Source of the DNA: NCEH01 sp043195195
Lineage (GTDB): Bacteria; Pseudomonadota; Alphaproteobacteria; Rhizobiales; Xanthobacteraceae
NCBI RefSeq assembly: GCF_043195195.1
Contig: NZ_JBAFWT010000015.1
Location: forward strand, 1 to 64,000
Length of the DNA: 64,000 bases
Reading direction: 5' to 3'
The position numbers and the translations under genes were made by a program. Position 1 is the stretch's first letter, and every line of letters begins with the position of its first letter. Shown here piece by piece: positions 1 to 7,909 of the stretch. Under the pieces are notes generated by a model, which ran no database searches, had not been told where the DNA came from, and worked only from the letters and a program-made list of their open reading frames with translations.

Positions 1-198
1 CTAGCGCCCTCCACGGCCCCCCGGCCCACACGGGACGGAAGAATCCGAGAGGATGCGGCGGATCGCTTGCGGCCGGCTGTCGAACGGGCCGTTTAGCGGG
101 ACGCCAGCGCCGGACACGATCCACCATCCCGCCTGACCGCCCGCCCCCTGGCGAAAGCGGGGATGGGCGAAGGCAGGCGCGTCAGGTGGGGGATGCAT
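1..198 (-). CDS. small hypothetical protein (65 aa)
   Basis: Complete 65-residue reading frame with TAG at the window edge. Its ATG lies one base after the TGA of the upstream PRC-barrel gene, and a GGGGGA ribosome-binding site sits six bases before it, which supports translation coupled to that gene. The middle (WWIVSGAGVPLNGPFDSR) looks like genuine protein sequence rather than a shadow frame: two adjacent Trp and a compact beta-type pattern. I do not recognise a family and no catalytic motif is visible. The coding call rests on spacing, RBS and composition only. Confidence 0.45.
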   Translation of the reverse strand: MHPPPDAPAFAHPRFRQGAGGQAGWWIVSGAGVPLNGPFDSRPQAIRRILSDSSVPCGPGGRGGR

Positions 199-199
199 G

Positions 200-565
200 T
201 CACATCCCCCAATAATAGGGTGCGCGATAATAATCGTGCACCCGGGTTTCATAATTACGGTCCCAGGTCGGCTGGTCCTCGACACCATAGGTTGGGGCGC
301 CTTCCATCTGCTCGCGGGTGAGATTCACCACATAGCCGCCCTGGGCGGGATCATAGTCCAGCGTCGACCACGGCAAGGGATGGTACTTCTCGCCAATGCC
401 GAGAAAGCCGCCGAACGACATCACCGCATAGGCCACTTTGCCGGAGCGTTTGTCGATCATCAGATCATGGATCGAACCGAGAGATTCGCCAGCGGGATTA
501 TAGACTTCCGTTCCGGAGACTTTTTCGCCCGAGATGAGCGAGGTGGTTTCATTACGAATGTCCAT
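200..565 (-). CDS. PRC-barrel domain protein (121 aa)
   Basis: PRC-barrel proteins are small beta-barrel modules found in photosynthetic reaction-centre H subunits, RimM and many stress-associated proteins of Rhizobiales. The barrel spans about residues 8-85, with the family-typical pattern of a GTEVYN turn, an IHDLMIDKRSGKVAYAV strand pair and a YHPLPWSTLDYD strand. The open frame extends upstream, but ATG at 565 is preferred: it follows AAGGAAA, and the longer frame crosses the hairpin at 650-678. No signal peptide, so cytoplasmic. It is a paralogue of the next gene upstream; the two share the same domain layout and a Tyr/Trp-rich tail. The specific role is unknown. Confidence 0.85.
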   Translation of the reverse strand: MDIRNETTSLISGEKVSGTEVYNPAGESLGSIHDLMIDKRSGKVAYAVMSFGGFLGIGEKYHPLPWSTLDYDPAQGGYVVNLTREQMEGAPTYGVEDQPTWDRNYETRVHDYYRAPYYWGM

Positions 566-649
566 GACATTTTCCTTGAAGAGCTTTGTAAATATAAAAC
601 GCTCGATCATCCCCAATGTTCCGTTGATGGAGGCACGTCTAGACAAGCA

Positions 650-678
650 AAAACCCGGCCCTGTGGGAGCCGGGTTTT
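650..678. terminator. rho-independent terminator between the PRC-barrel genes
   Basis: Perfect 10-bp inverted repeat (AAAACCCGGC / GCCGGGTTTT) with a nine-base loop. It is flanked by a run of T on both strands, so it can work in either direction. It lies directly downstream of the upstream PRC-barrel gene and ahead of the next, so the two paralogues are probably transcribed separately. Confidence 0.8.
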
Positions 679-701
679 TATTCTTCACAACAGACGCGGG
701 A

Positions 702-1082
702 TCAGACCGCCCAATACCCTTGCAGTCCATAATGGCCGTGAAGCCTCTGCTCGGCGGCGCGGCGCGGCTCGAACGCCATCTGCTCGTCGGGCCACGGCGG
801 GGCGTCCTCCAATTGCTGGATCGTCACGCCGGTCACATATCCGCCCTGGCGGGTATCGTATTTCAACGCCGCCCACGGCACCGGATGATGATCCCCGCCG
901 AGGCCCAGCACCGCGCCGAAGGTGAGCACGGCATACGCGATCTTGCCGGTCTGCTTGTCGATCATCACATCGCTGATAAACCCGATGTGTTCGCCCTCGG
1001 TATTGTAAACGTCGGTACCGCTCACTTTGCCGGTGGAGATCAGGTCCGTGGTTTCGTCCTGAAAGTCGTGACGTGCGCCCAT
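702..1082 (-). CDS. PRC-barrel domain protein (126 aa)
   Basis: Paralogue of the 121-aa PRC-barrel protein downstream. The barrel covers about residues 9-88 (GTDVYN, then an ISDVMIDKQTGKIAYAV strand pair, then HHPVPWAALKYD), followed by an acidic and Arg-rich tail ending in aromatic residues. ATG at 1082 follows AGGAG with good spacing; the longer upstream frame has no support. Soluble and cytoplasmic by sequence. Such tandem single-domain PRC proteins are common in Hyphomicrobiales and often linked to stress responses, but nothing here fixes a function. Confidence 0.85.
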   Translation of the reverse strand: MGARHDFQDETTDLISTGKVSGTDVYNTEGEHIGFISDVMIDKQTGKIAYAVLTFGAVLGLGGDHHPVPWAALKYDTRQGGYVTGVTIQQLEDAPPWPDEQMAFEPRRAAEQRLHGHYGLQGYWAV

Positions 1083-1174
1083 GGGTTGGCTCCTCTGTGC
1101 GTTTCTCCCAGAAGGAACACTTCGGCGACCGGCCCGGTTCCACGCGGTGCCGCGCCGCAGGGGGAAGCGGACCT

Positions 1175-2281
1175 TCAGACGATGCGCGCGATGTGGTTGT
1201 CGAAGCGCGGGCCGCCGCCATGACGCGCGATGATGCGCGGCACACGCTCTTCCACCGCGATCACGATCACCTCGCCATAGCCATTGGTGGCGAGGAAGCG
1301 CCCCGCCGCGTTGATCGGCGCAAGCCCGCAGCCGTCCGGAAACGGGACGAAGCCAAGATAGCGCCCCGAACGTTCCCACACCGCCACTCGTCCGCCGCGC
1401 GGACTTGCCGCCGCCGCCAATTGCCCCGAGGCATCGAGCGCCACCGAGCCGATATAGCCGCGCAGCCCCATCCAGGCCTCGTCCGGCGCCTCATAAGGGG
1501 TGAGGCCGAGCGTTTCATGGATGGCGAACAGGAGCGGCTTGCTGGAGGGGACGAGGGAAATTTCCTGCGCCGCGATCACCGCTCCCGCCGCATCGCGCGC
1601 GAGATGGCGCAGCGAGAGCGAGGCGAGGTCCCCGCCGGCCGGGAACACCGCGCGCGCGCTGCCGTCAGCGCCGAGGATGGCAAGGCTCGCCCCGGTCTCC
1701 TCGCACCCCACAGCCTCCGGCGTGCCCGGCTCGACGCCGCCATTAGCGATAATCAGGCTATCCCCCATGTGCAGCATGTCGTGCGGACCCGTGCCCTGGC
1801 TCGGCCATTCCGCGATGATCTCGAACCCACCCGCGATACTGCGCAGCGCCACCGTTCCGGCATCGCTCGAAGGATCGATCTCCACGGTGAGAAACCCGGT
1901 ACCGTCGGGTGTGAAGCGGCCATGGCCGGAGAACACCCGGTTCGCGCCGGGGGCAAAGCGCGCCACTTCCTTGCCGGCCACGCGGTCCAACACCAGGGCC
2001 ACCTTGCCCGGTCGCCGGCCGACGGCTACCGCCAGTGGGCCATGGGCGCTGGGCTCGATCGCATGCAGGCGCGTCGCGCTCACCGCCAGGGGGTCGGCAT
2101 CGAAACCGCCGTCGAGGGCCAGCGGGGCAAAGCCCCCCTCCACCTGCCCTGTGGCAAGCCAGCCCCGCGCGAGGGTTTCAGGCGCGAGCTGGTGCGACAG
2201 TTCGTGTGCGCGGGCGAGGTCCAGCCGCGAGGCGGCGGCGAGCGCGCCCGCGCCGAGCAGCAGGGAGCGACGGGAGATCAT
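1175..2281 (-). CDS. DUF1513 (COG3490) Tat-exported protein
   Basis: 368 residues starting with an SRRSLLLG twin-arginine signal and a hydrophobic stretch to about residue 25, so probably folded in the cytoplasm and exported by Tat. The rest resembles a beta-propeller-like DUF1513 protein, with repeated blade-like segments such as HDMLHMGDSLIIANGG and RFDNHIARIV near the end. It is the last gene of the minus-strand cassette and starts three bases after the stop of an imelysin gene. DUF1513 genes commonly accompany imelysins and COG3488 di-heme proteins in proteobacterial iron-associated operons. No enzyme activity can be read from the sequence. Confidence 0.85.
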   Translation of the reverse strand: MISRRSLLLGAGALAAASRLDLARAHELSHQLAPETLARGWLATGQVEGGFAPLALDGGFDADPLAVSATRLHAIEPSAHGPLAVAVGRRPGKVALVLDRVAGKEVARFAPGANRVFSGHGRFTPDGTGFLTVEIDPSSDAGTVALRSIAGGFEIIAEWPSQGTGPHDMLHMGDSLIIANGGVEPGTPEAVGCEETGASLAILGADGSARAVFPAGGDLASLSLRHLARDAAGAVIAAQEISLVPSSKPLLFAIHETLGLTPYEAPDEAWMGLRGYIGSVALDASGQLAAAASPRGGRVAVWERSGRYLGFVPFPDGCGLAPINAAGRFLATNGYGEVIVIAVEERVPRIIARHGGGPRFDNHIARIV

Positions 2282-2284
2282 GGC

Positions 2285-3370
2285 TCAGTCCCCATCCAGC
2301 GCGTTGAAGCCGAGCGGCACGCCGAGCTTGGCGGCAAGCGGGTCCACCACCGCCTTCTGGGCGGCTTTCACCTCGGTGACGGCGGTTTCCAAGAGCTTGC
2401 GCCGCTTGGGATCGGCGGCGGCGGCGCCGAGATCGGCGGGCAGCGCGTCCACCGCCTTCTGGGCAGCGGCGAAGCGGGCCAGCACCTGCCCCCGGGCCGG
2501 CTCCGGCAGGCCGGCGGCAAGGCTGGAACCGAGAGCATTCGCGCTGCGCACCATCTGCCGCAGAATCTCGGCCTCGCGCCCCGAGCGACGCCCTTCGCCG
2601 GCGAGCGGCTTTGCCTCCTCCACCGACTTGCCGAGCACGGCGATCAGCCCCAGGTCCACCACCCGCTGGTAGGCACCGGCAAGGTCGGTGACGACAAGGC
2701 TCGGCACCTGCGCGGGATCGGGCAGGAACACCTTGTCGCCCTTGCCGCTCTTCACCTCCGCGAGCAGGCCGGTGGTCTTATCGCCCCAGCCGGCGCGGAT
2801 GTCCTTGGCGATCGTGGCAAGGTTCAGCGCGATGGCGGTTCCAAGGGCGCAGCGGCGCGCCGCATCATCGCCGGCCACCAACTTGGGCGCCGCATCCGGC
2901 TCGAACAGCACCCGCTCCAGGGCTGGCAGACCCTGCACGGCAGCGCTGAGGCGGCCGAAGCGATCGGGCTGAAGCCGCGTTTCGTCGGGATCGGCCAGCA
3001 GTTCCGGGATCGAGCGGGAGACCGCGTTGCGCTTGTCGGGGAACATGTTGAAGCGGTCGGCGCGCAGCGCCAGGATCACCGGGCCGAAGGTGACGAAGCT
3101 CACCTGCGCCCACGCATCGGCGACCGCACGGAAATCTGCGGAAAGGGTGCCGATGCCCTCGGGGCCCGGCTTGGCGCAGAAGGTGCGCCAAGCCTGCTCC
3201 TGCCGCGCCGTGGTGGCCGTGAGCGCGTCATAGCGGGGCAGCAGCCAGGTTTCCAGCAGCGGCACCGCATCGGGCGCCGCGCGGGCGGCTCCGGAAAGCA
3301 ACGCACCGGCGGCGAGGACGGTGGCGAGCACCAGGGTGCGGACAGGTTCAGGCAGGGACATTCGGAGCAT
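2285..3370 (-). CDS. imelysin family periplasmic protein (second copy, degenerate motif)
   Basis: 361 residues with a Sec-type signal (VRTLVLATVLAAGALLSGAARA, about residues 10-31) and an all-helical imelysin (peptidase M75 superfamily) body. Imelysins such as IrpA and EfeO/EfeM carry a GxHxxE motif tied to metal binding. The aligned position here reads GLPALE (residues 147-152), so His is replaced by Pro and classical metal binding may be lost. I prefer ATG at 3370, preceded by AAGG; an earlier ATG at 3433 would overlap the upstream di-heme gene. It lies in an operon with another imelysin and two redox proteins, which suggests a periplasmic scaffold or iron-handling role. Confidence 0.82.
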   Translation of the reverse strand: MLRMSLPEPVRTLVLATVLAAGALLSGAARAAPDAVPLLETWLLPRYDALTATTARQEQAWRTFCAKPGPEGIGTLSADFRAVADAWAQVSFVTFGPVILALRADRFNMFPDKRNAVSRSIPELLADPDETRLQPDRFGRLSAAVQGLPALERVLFEPDAAPKLVAGDDAARRCALGTAIALNLATIAKDIRAGWGDKTTGLLAEVKSGKGDKVFLPDPAQVPSLVVTDLAGAYQRVVDLGLIAVLGKSVEEAKPLAGEGRRSGREAEILRQMVRSANALGSSLAAGLPEPARGQVLARFAAAQKAVDALPADLGAAAADPKRRKLLETAVTEVKAAQKAVVDPLAAKLGVPLGFNALDGD

Positions 3371-3416
3371 CGGACGCACCTTCGGGGCGAGGGTCGTGTC
3401 GCGGGTTGGCGGGAGA

Positions 3417-4640
3417 TTAAAGGCCGGAAACATAGCGGATCAGCGCCGCGCGGTCGGGGGCGGACAGACGGCCATAGCGGGCGAGGGCGGATGCGGCCTC
3501 CCCGCTATGCCAGGCCACCGCCGCCGCCACATCCGTGGCGCGGCCATCGTGCAGCAAGCCCGTGCCGCGCGCGAGCGCCTCGGAAATTCCCGCCAGGGGC
3601 GCGGTGCGCCATTCGGCTCCCGCGACACCCGGCAGGTCGAGGCCGTCGTCCAGGCCGGGGCCGAGATCGTGCAGCAACAGATCGGTGAACAGGGGCGCCG
3701 TGCCGCCGCCCTCCAGCGGCAGGGCGGGGCGATGGCAGGCCGCGCAGCCGGTCGCGGCGAACAGCCGGGCGCCGGCCGCATGCGCCTGCGCGGGAGGAAC
3801 AGGCAGGCCGGCCACATAGACCACCAGGGCATCGAACAGCGCGCCGGAAATCTCCGTCTCGCCCTCGTGCGCGACGCCATGGGGGGCGTTGCGGCACAGC
3901 GTCTGCGCCGGTGTGCAATCACCCCACGGCTCGGGCAGGAGGGGCGTTGACAGGCCGAAGTCGAGGTGGAACGCCTCGGCGACCTGGCCCTGCAGGGTCG
4001 GCTGCTGCGCCTTCCATCCGAACCGGCCGATGGTCTCCCGGCCGTCGGCGCCGACCATATGATGGGCGCGACCGCGCACGCCATCGCCATCGCGGTCATC
4101 ACGATCTTCAAGGGCCAGGATGGCCGCTTGCGGCACCTGCGCCAGCAAGCCGCGTCCGCGCAGGTCCGGCGCGAGGCGCAGGCGCGGCACCGTATCTGGC
4201 GCCAGCGGGCCATAAGCGAGCGCACTCAAAACCGGGATGCGGGCGATGCGGCCTTGCCGGTCCCGCGTTTCGCGGATGCGCACGATGGCTTCTGCATCGT
4301 GCCCCTGGACGGCCTCGGTTTGGAGCCGCGCCCCATAGACCGGATCGGGGCCGCCGCCCGGCCGCGCCAGGGCCACCACCAGACCGTGGCCCAGGGGGGA
4401 TCCATCGGCATCAAGGCGCGCCATGCCGCGCCCGTCGCGGGGATGGCAGGCACTGCAGGAGCGGGCATCGAACAGCGGGCCGAGCCCGTCATTGCCGCGC
4501 GTGGATGAGGGGGCCGGCACCCAGGGCCGGTCGAACACCGCCTTGCCGACCGCAAATTCGAGCCCATCGGCGGCCCCGGCTCCGGGAAGTGCGAACACCA
4601 GCAGGGCCGCGATGAGCGCGCGAGGCGAAAGACCGGCCAT
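3417..4640 (-). CDS. di-heme oxidoreductase (COG3488), putative peroxidase / c-type cytochrome
   Basis: 407 residues: signal peptide to about residue 23, then two c-type heme motifs, CSACH (62-66) and CAACH (299-303), matching the COG3488 'di-heme oxidoreductase, putative peroxidase' family. A periplasmic electron-transfer or peroxidase role follows from this. ATG at 4640 shares its A with the TGA of the multicopper oxidase gene (TGATG), so translation is coupled. In many proteobacteria this family sits between two imelysin genes; here an oxidase gene is added upstream. A likely job is passing electrons between periplasmic iron or copper proteins and the respiratory chain, which is inference from context. 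Confidence 0.88.
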   Translation of the reverse strand: MAGLSPRALIAALLVFALPGAGAADGLEFAVGKAVFDRPWVPAPSSTRGNDGLGPLFDARSCSACHPRDGRGMARLDADGSPLGHGLVVALARPGGGPDPVYGARLQTEAVQGHDAEAIVRIRETRDRQGRIARIPVLSALAYGPLAPDTVPRLRLAPDLRGRGLLAQVPQAAILALEDRDDRDGDGVRGRAHHMVGADGRETIGRFGWKAQQPTLQGQVAEAFHLDFGLSTPLLPEPWGDCTPAQTLCRNAPHGVAHEGETEISGALFDALVVYVAGLPVPPAQAHAAGARLFAATGCAACHRPALPLEGGGTAPLFTDLLLHDLGPGLDDGLDLPGVAGAEWRTAPLAGISEALARGTGLLHDGRATDVAAAVAWHSGEAASALARYGRLSAPDRAALIRYVSGL

Positions 4641-6079
4641 CAGGCAATGCTCAGATAGCCCATCATCCCCGTCTCCATATGGTCGAGAATGTGGCAATGG
4701 AGCACCCAATTGCCCGGCGCCGCCACGAACGCGATCTCCGCGCTTTCGCGCGCCGAGAGCAGGACCGTGTCGGCGAAATGGCGCGGCCGCTTCGCCTTGC
4801 TGGCGGACATCACATCGAACACATGGCCGTGCAGGTGCACGGGATGCAGGTGCTGGGTGGGATTGGTCAAGGTGATCACATAGGAGCGGCCGGCGACCAG
4901 GCGCGCCAGCGGCAGCGGCATGGGCTTGGTGCCCCCGGTGGGCCAGGAATTCTGGCTGATGGCCCAGAAGGTGCGCGGGCCGGTGCAATATTGATCCACC
5001 AGGGCCTTGGCCAGCGGATCGTCCGGTGGCAGGCCCGCCGCCACATTGACGGCATCGTCGGTGGCCTGTTGCAGGCTCAGCGTGAGCCGCTCGGCCTTGC
5101 GCAAATCGGCCTTCGGCACGTCCGGCGGCGGCAGGGCGATGGGCTTGAACGGGCGCTTGCGCAAGCGCGAAGGGGTCGCCGTGATGCGGGCGAGCAGGAA
5201 CGGCTCGCCGCCGGTGCGATAATCATAGAGGAAGGCGCTCTGCCCCTCGGCCGGCATGCGCAAGTGCAGGTCCATGCGCTGGGAGGAACCGAGATCGCAG
5301 GTGTCGAAATCCACCGGCGCAATGGCATGACCGTCGAAGGCGATGATGTAGCCCTCGGTCTCGCCGGTGCCCACCTGCACCGTGCGCGTGGAATCGAGAT
5401 TGAGGACGCGCAGGCGCAGATCCGCATGGGCGGGCGCGGTCAGTTCGGCGGCGCCGACACCGTTGACCCCACGCACGGTGCCGAATGTGCCCGCCTTGGA
5501 GGCGCCCTCCTCGGTGAGGAAGGGCAGGAAGCTGCCGTCGGGTGCCAGCCGCCAATCCTTGATGACGAGAATATGCTCGGCCTGGAAGGGCAGCTTTTCC
5601 TCTTCCTCGACGATCAGCACGCCGGCAAGGCCGCGCCCCACCTGCCCGGTCTCGTCGCAATGGGGATGGAAGAAGAAGGTGCCGGCATCGGGCAAAGGCA
5701 CCTCATAGATGAAGCGGCCGCCGTCCGCCGGAATGAGATCCTGCGTCAGGCCGGGCACCCCGTCCTGGGGGTTGGGCAGGCGGATGCCGTGCCAATGGAC
5801 CGTGGTGCCCACGGGCAGGCGATTATCCACCTGGACCTTCAGGCGGGTGCCACGGCGCGCCCGCACCACGGGAAAGACGGTATCGTTGAAGAGATAAAGT
5901 TCCTGTGCCTGCGCCCCCGGTCCCAAGAGGTGCCGCGCGGCGATGCCGGGCGAAAGGGACAGCGGCTTGATCGGGGCGTGCGGATCGGTGCCCGCCGCAG
6001 CCTGCCCCAGGCGCTGGGGCAGGAGACCGGTGAGGGCGCCCGCCGCGAAGCCGGTGAGAAGGGTGCGGCGGGAGACCAT
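4640..6079 (-). CDS. multicopper oxidase, Tat-exported (possible ferroxidase)
   Basis: 479 residues with an SRRTLLTG twin-arginine signal. The four copper-binding motifs are present: HWH (95-97), HPH (138-140), a HPVHLHGH block, and H461-C-H463 with H467 and axial M472. A complete type-1 plus trinuclear copper oxidase of the CumA/laccase class is therefore expected in the periplasm. No Met-rich segment typical of CueO is obvious. The start at 6079 gives the only intact Tat signal, but it lies 241 bases inside the frame of the upstream imelysin. Next to imelysins, an Fe(II)-oxidising role is attractive but unproven; copper detoxification or phenol oxidation remain possible. Confidence 0.88.
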   Translation of the reverse strand: MVSRRTLLTGFAAGALTGLLPQRLGQAAAGTDPHAPIKPLSLSPGIAARHLLGPGAQAQELYLFNDTVFPVVRARRGTRLKVQVDNRLPVGTTVHWHGIRLPNPQDGVPGLTQDLIPADGGRFIYEVPLPDAGTFFFHPHCDETGQVGRGLAGVLIVEEEEKLPFQAEHILVIKDWRLAPDGSFLPFLTEEGASKAGTFGTVRGVNGVGAAELTAPAHADLRLRVLNLDSTRTVQVGTGETEGYIIAFDGHAIAPVDFDTCDLGSSQRMDLHLRMPAEGQSAFLYDYRTGGEPFLLARITATPSRLRKRPFKPIALPPPDVPKADLRKAERLTLSLQQATDDAVNVAAGLPPDDPLAKALVDQYCTGPRTFWAISQNSWPTGGTKPMPLPLARLVAGRSYVITLTNPTQHLHPVHLHGHVFDVMSASKAKRPRHFADTVLLSARESAEIAFVAAPGNWVLHCHILDHMETGMMGYLSIA

Positions 6080-7371
6080 TTCGCCCAGTGGACTTTCACC
6101 TTCGAGGGCGCGTCCAGGCTCTCGGAGCCTTCCACCTTGACCTTCACGCCGAGTGCGCCGACCGCCTGCTCCAGGGCACGGGTCTGGGCCACCAGGGCAT
6201 CGATGCCGCGCTGGATGCGGGCGTTGCCCTCGGTATTCCCCTCGCCGATCATCTGGTCATAGGATTCCTTGCCGCTGTCGGCGGTGTCCTTGATCTCCTT
6301 CAGGGCAGCGAGCGCGGCGTCCATGCGCTCCTTCGCCGTGGCGGCAACCTTGGGATCCTTGGCGGCGACGAGGTCGGCCACCGAGGGACCCTGAACCACG
6401 CTGCCGTCGAGCCGGGTGTAGCGGGCGGTGTAGATCGCGACGATTCCCACCTCGTCGTAATAGTGCGAATTGTGGGTATTGTCGGAGAAGCAATCATGCT
6501 CCTCCTCGGGATCATGCAGGATCAGGCCGAGCTTCATGCGCTCACCCGCCAGCTCGCCGTAGGAGAGCGAACCGAGCCCGGTGAGGATGACGCCGAGGCC
6601 CGCCTTGTCGGACTTCTTCTGCACGAACGCGCGGGCCTTGCCCTTGGCGCCCCAGTCCGAAACCATCTCCTGCAAATCGGTGACCAGCAGATCGGTTGCG
6701 GCCTTGAGATAAGCGGCGCGGCGATCGCAATTGCCGTTGGTGCAGGCCTTCAGGTCATAGTCGGTGGCCGGGCGATTGCCGGCGCCGGCCTTGGTGCCGT
6801 TGAGGTCCTGGCCCCACAGCAGGAATTCGATGGCGTGATAGCCGGTGGTCACGTTGGCCTCCACGCCCGCCGCCTCGGCAAGCGAGGCGATGAGCTGGGG
6901 CGTGATGGCCGAGGTGTCGACCATCTTCTTGCCGACGCGGATCTTCTTGTTGGCGATGATGTTCGCCTTGTAGAGCGGGTTCTCGTCCGACGTGTCGCCA
7001 TAGGACGGCGCCACATAGTCGATCAGGCCCTCGTCGAGCGGCCAGGCGTTGACCTTGCCTTCCCAGGCATCCACCACCGGGTTGCCGAAGCGGAAGCCCT
7101 CGGTCTGCTGGTAGGGCACGCGCGCGGCCTTCCAGGCGTCGCGGGCCTTGGCGAGCGTTGCATCGGTGGGGGCGGCGAGGAAGTCGTTCACGGCACCCTG
7201 AAGGCTTTTTGCTGCCGTCAGGCTGTCGCCATACATGGCTTCAGCAAGATTGGCGTAAGTGGAAAGAACGTCCTTAACCTTCGGTGCCGGTGCGTTTTCC
7301 GCGCGCGCAAAGGTGACGGCCGACAAAACTGCCAGGCCAAGAGTAAAGATTAAAGTCTTTGCGCGTTTCAC
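5839..7371 (-). CDS. imelysin family iron-regulated protein, with run-on C-terminus
   Basis: Begins at GTG 7371 behind GGGAG with a clear Sec signal (about residues 2-24). The mature part is a full imelysin/IrpA domain with the metal-linked GxHxxE motif intact as GYHAIE (177-182). Family members normally end shortly after the segment ending ESLDAP. Here the frame continues about 80 residues, Arg/Pro/Ser-rich, through the start of the multicopper oxidase gene. The extension is low-complexity out-of-frame translation, so a small indel probably removed the normal stop; an out-of-frame TGA lies close by. First gene of the 7371-1175 operon. Related proteins are secreted or periplasmic iron-binding components. 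Confidence 0.87.
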   Translation of the reverse strand: MKRAKTLIFTLGLAVLSAVTFARAENAPAPKVKDVLSTYANLAEAMYGDSLTAAKSLQGAVNDFLAAPTDATLAKARDAWKAARVPYQQTEGFRFGNPVVDAWEGKVNAWPLDEGLIDYVAPSYGDTSDENPLYKANIIANKKIRVGKKMVDTSAITPQLIASLAEAAGVEANVTTGYHAIEFLLWGQDLNGTKAGAGNRPATDYDLKACTNGNCDRRAAYLKAATDLLVTDLQEMVSDWGAKGKARAFVQKKSDKAGLGVILTGLGSLSYGELAGERMKLGLILHDPEEEHDCFSDNTHNSHYYDEVGIVAIYTARYTRLDGSVVQGPSVADLVAAKDPKVAATAKERMDAALAALKEIKDTADSGKESYDQMIGEGNTEGNARIQRGIDALVAQTRALEQAVGALGVKVKVEGSESLDAPSKVKVHWAKWSPAAPFSPASRRAPSPVSCPSAWGRLRRAPIRTPRSSRCPFRPASPRGTSWDRGRRHRNFISSTIPSFPWCGRAVAPA

Positions 7372-7533
7372 AATAAATGCTCCCGCCTCACTCGGCAGAA
7401 ATCGCCGCCGCACCCAACATCACGCATAACCGAGGGGGAGGTTTCCCGCAAGTTGAGGCGTCAAAGTTGGAATTACTACAGTCTGGATGCTTGCGGACTG
7501 CGCAATCAGCACAGCGATGCCGCAGATGCCGGG

Positions 7534-7899
7534 TCAGGCCCGGCGGCGCAGGATCTTCAGTCGGCCGAGCAATTCGGCGACTGCCTCCGGCGGCAGGAGC
7601 GCGATTTCCTTCGACAGCAGGTTGGCCAATTCCGTGGCTTCCGGCGTCAGGCCGGCGGTGTCCACCGTCACGCGCGGGTGGGAGACCTCGGCAAGGCGCT
7701 GCAAATCCTCGGCCTCGTCCCAGATCACGTTGAAATAAGCGATCACGCGCTGCACCAGCGGCCAGGTCGGCCGGCCGCGCTTGCCGTTCTCCAGCGCCGA
7801 AAGATAGGTCGGCGTCACGCCCACGGCATGGGCCATCTCGCTCAGAGTCACGCCTTTGCTGGCGCGCAATTCGCGAACCCGACGGCCGAACGGGGTCAT
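7534..7899 (-). CDS. XRE-family helix-turn-helix regulator
   Basis: 121 residues; helix-turn-helix at about residues 3-60, with the typical GVTLSEMAHAVGVTPTYLSALENGKRG pattern split over the two DNA-binding helices. The C-terminal part is helical and may mediate dimerisation. ATG at 7899 starts right at the HTH and lies ten bases after the stop of the Smr gene; the longer frame runs back into that gene. It is the last gene of the Tim44-like / mltA / smr / xre run seen in Hyphomicrobiales. Its targets are unknown. The 162-base gap to the imelysin operon start gives no clear operator. Confidence 0.88.
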   Translation of the reverse strand: MTPFGRRVRELRASKGVTLSEMAHAVGVTPTYLSALENGKRGRPTWPLVQRVIAYFNVIWDEAEDLQRLAEVSHPRVTVDTAGLTPEATELANLLSKEIALLPPEAVAELLGRLKILRRRA

Positions 7900-7909
7900 G
7901 CGGATGCGC

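Noticed and set aside
1073..3688. 871-codon open frame on the plus strand
   Set aside because: Antisense to the DUF1513 and second imelysin genes; Arg/Gly/Ala-rich with no family pattern. High GC leaves long empty frames opposite real genes.
5839..6079. The 80-residue imelysin tail as a new domain
   Set aside because: It is simply the alternative-frame translation of the oxidase Tat signal and N-terminus, with low-complexity Arg/Pro/Ser composition.
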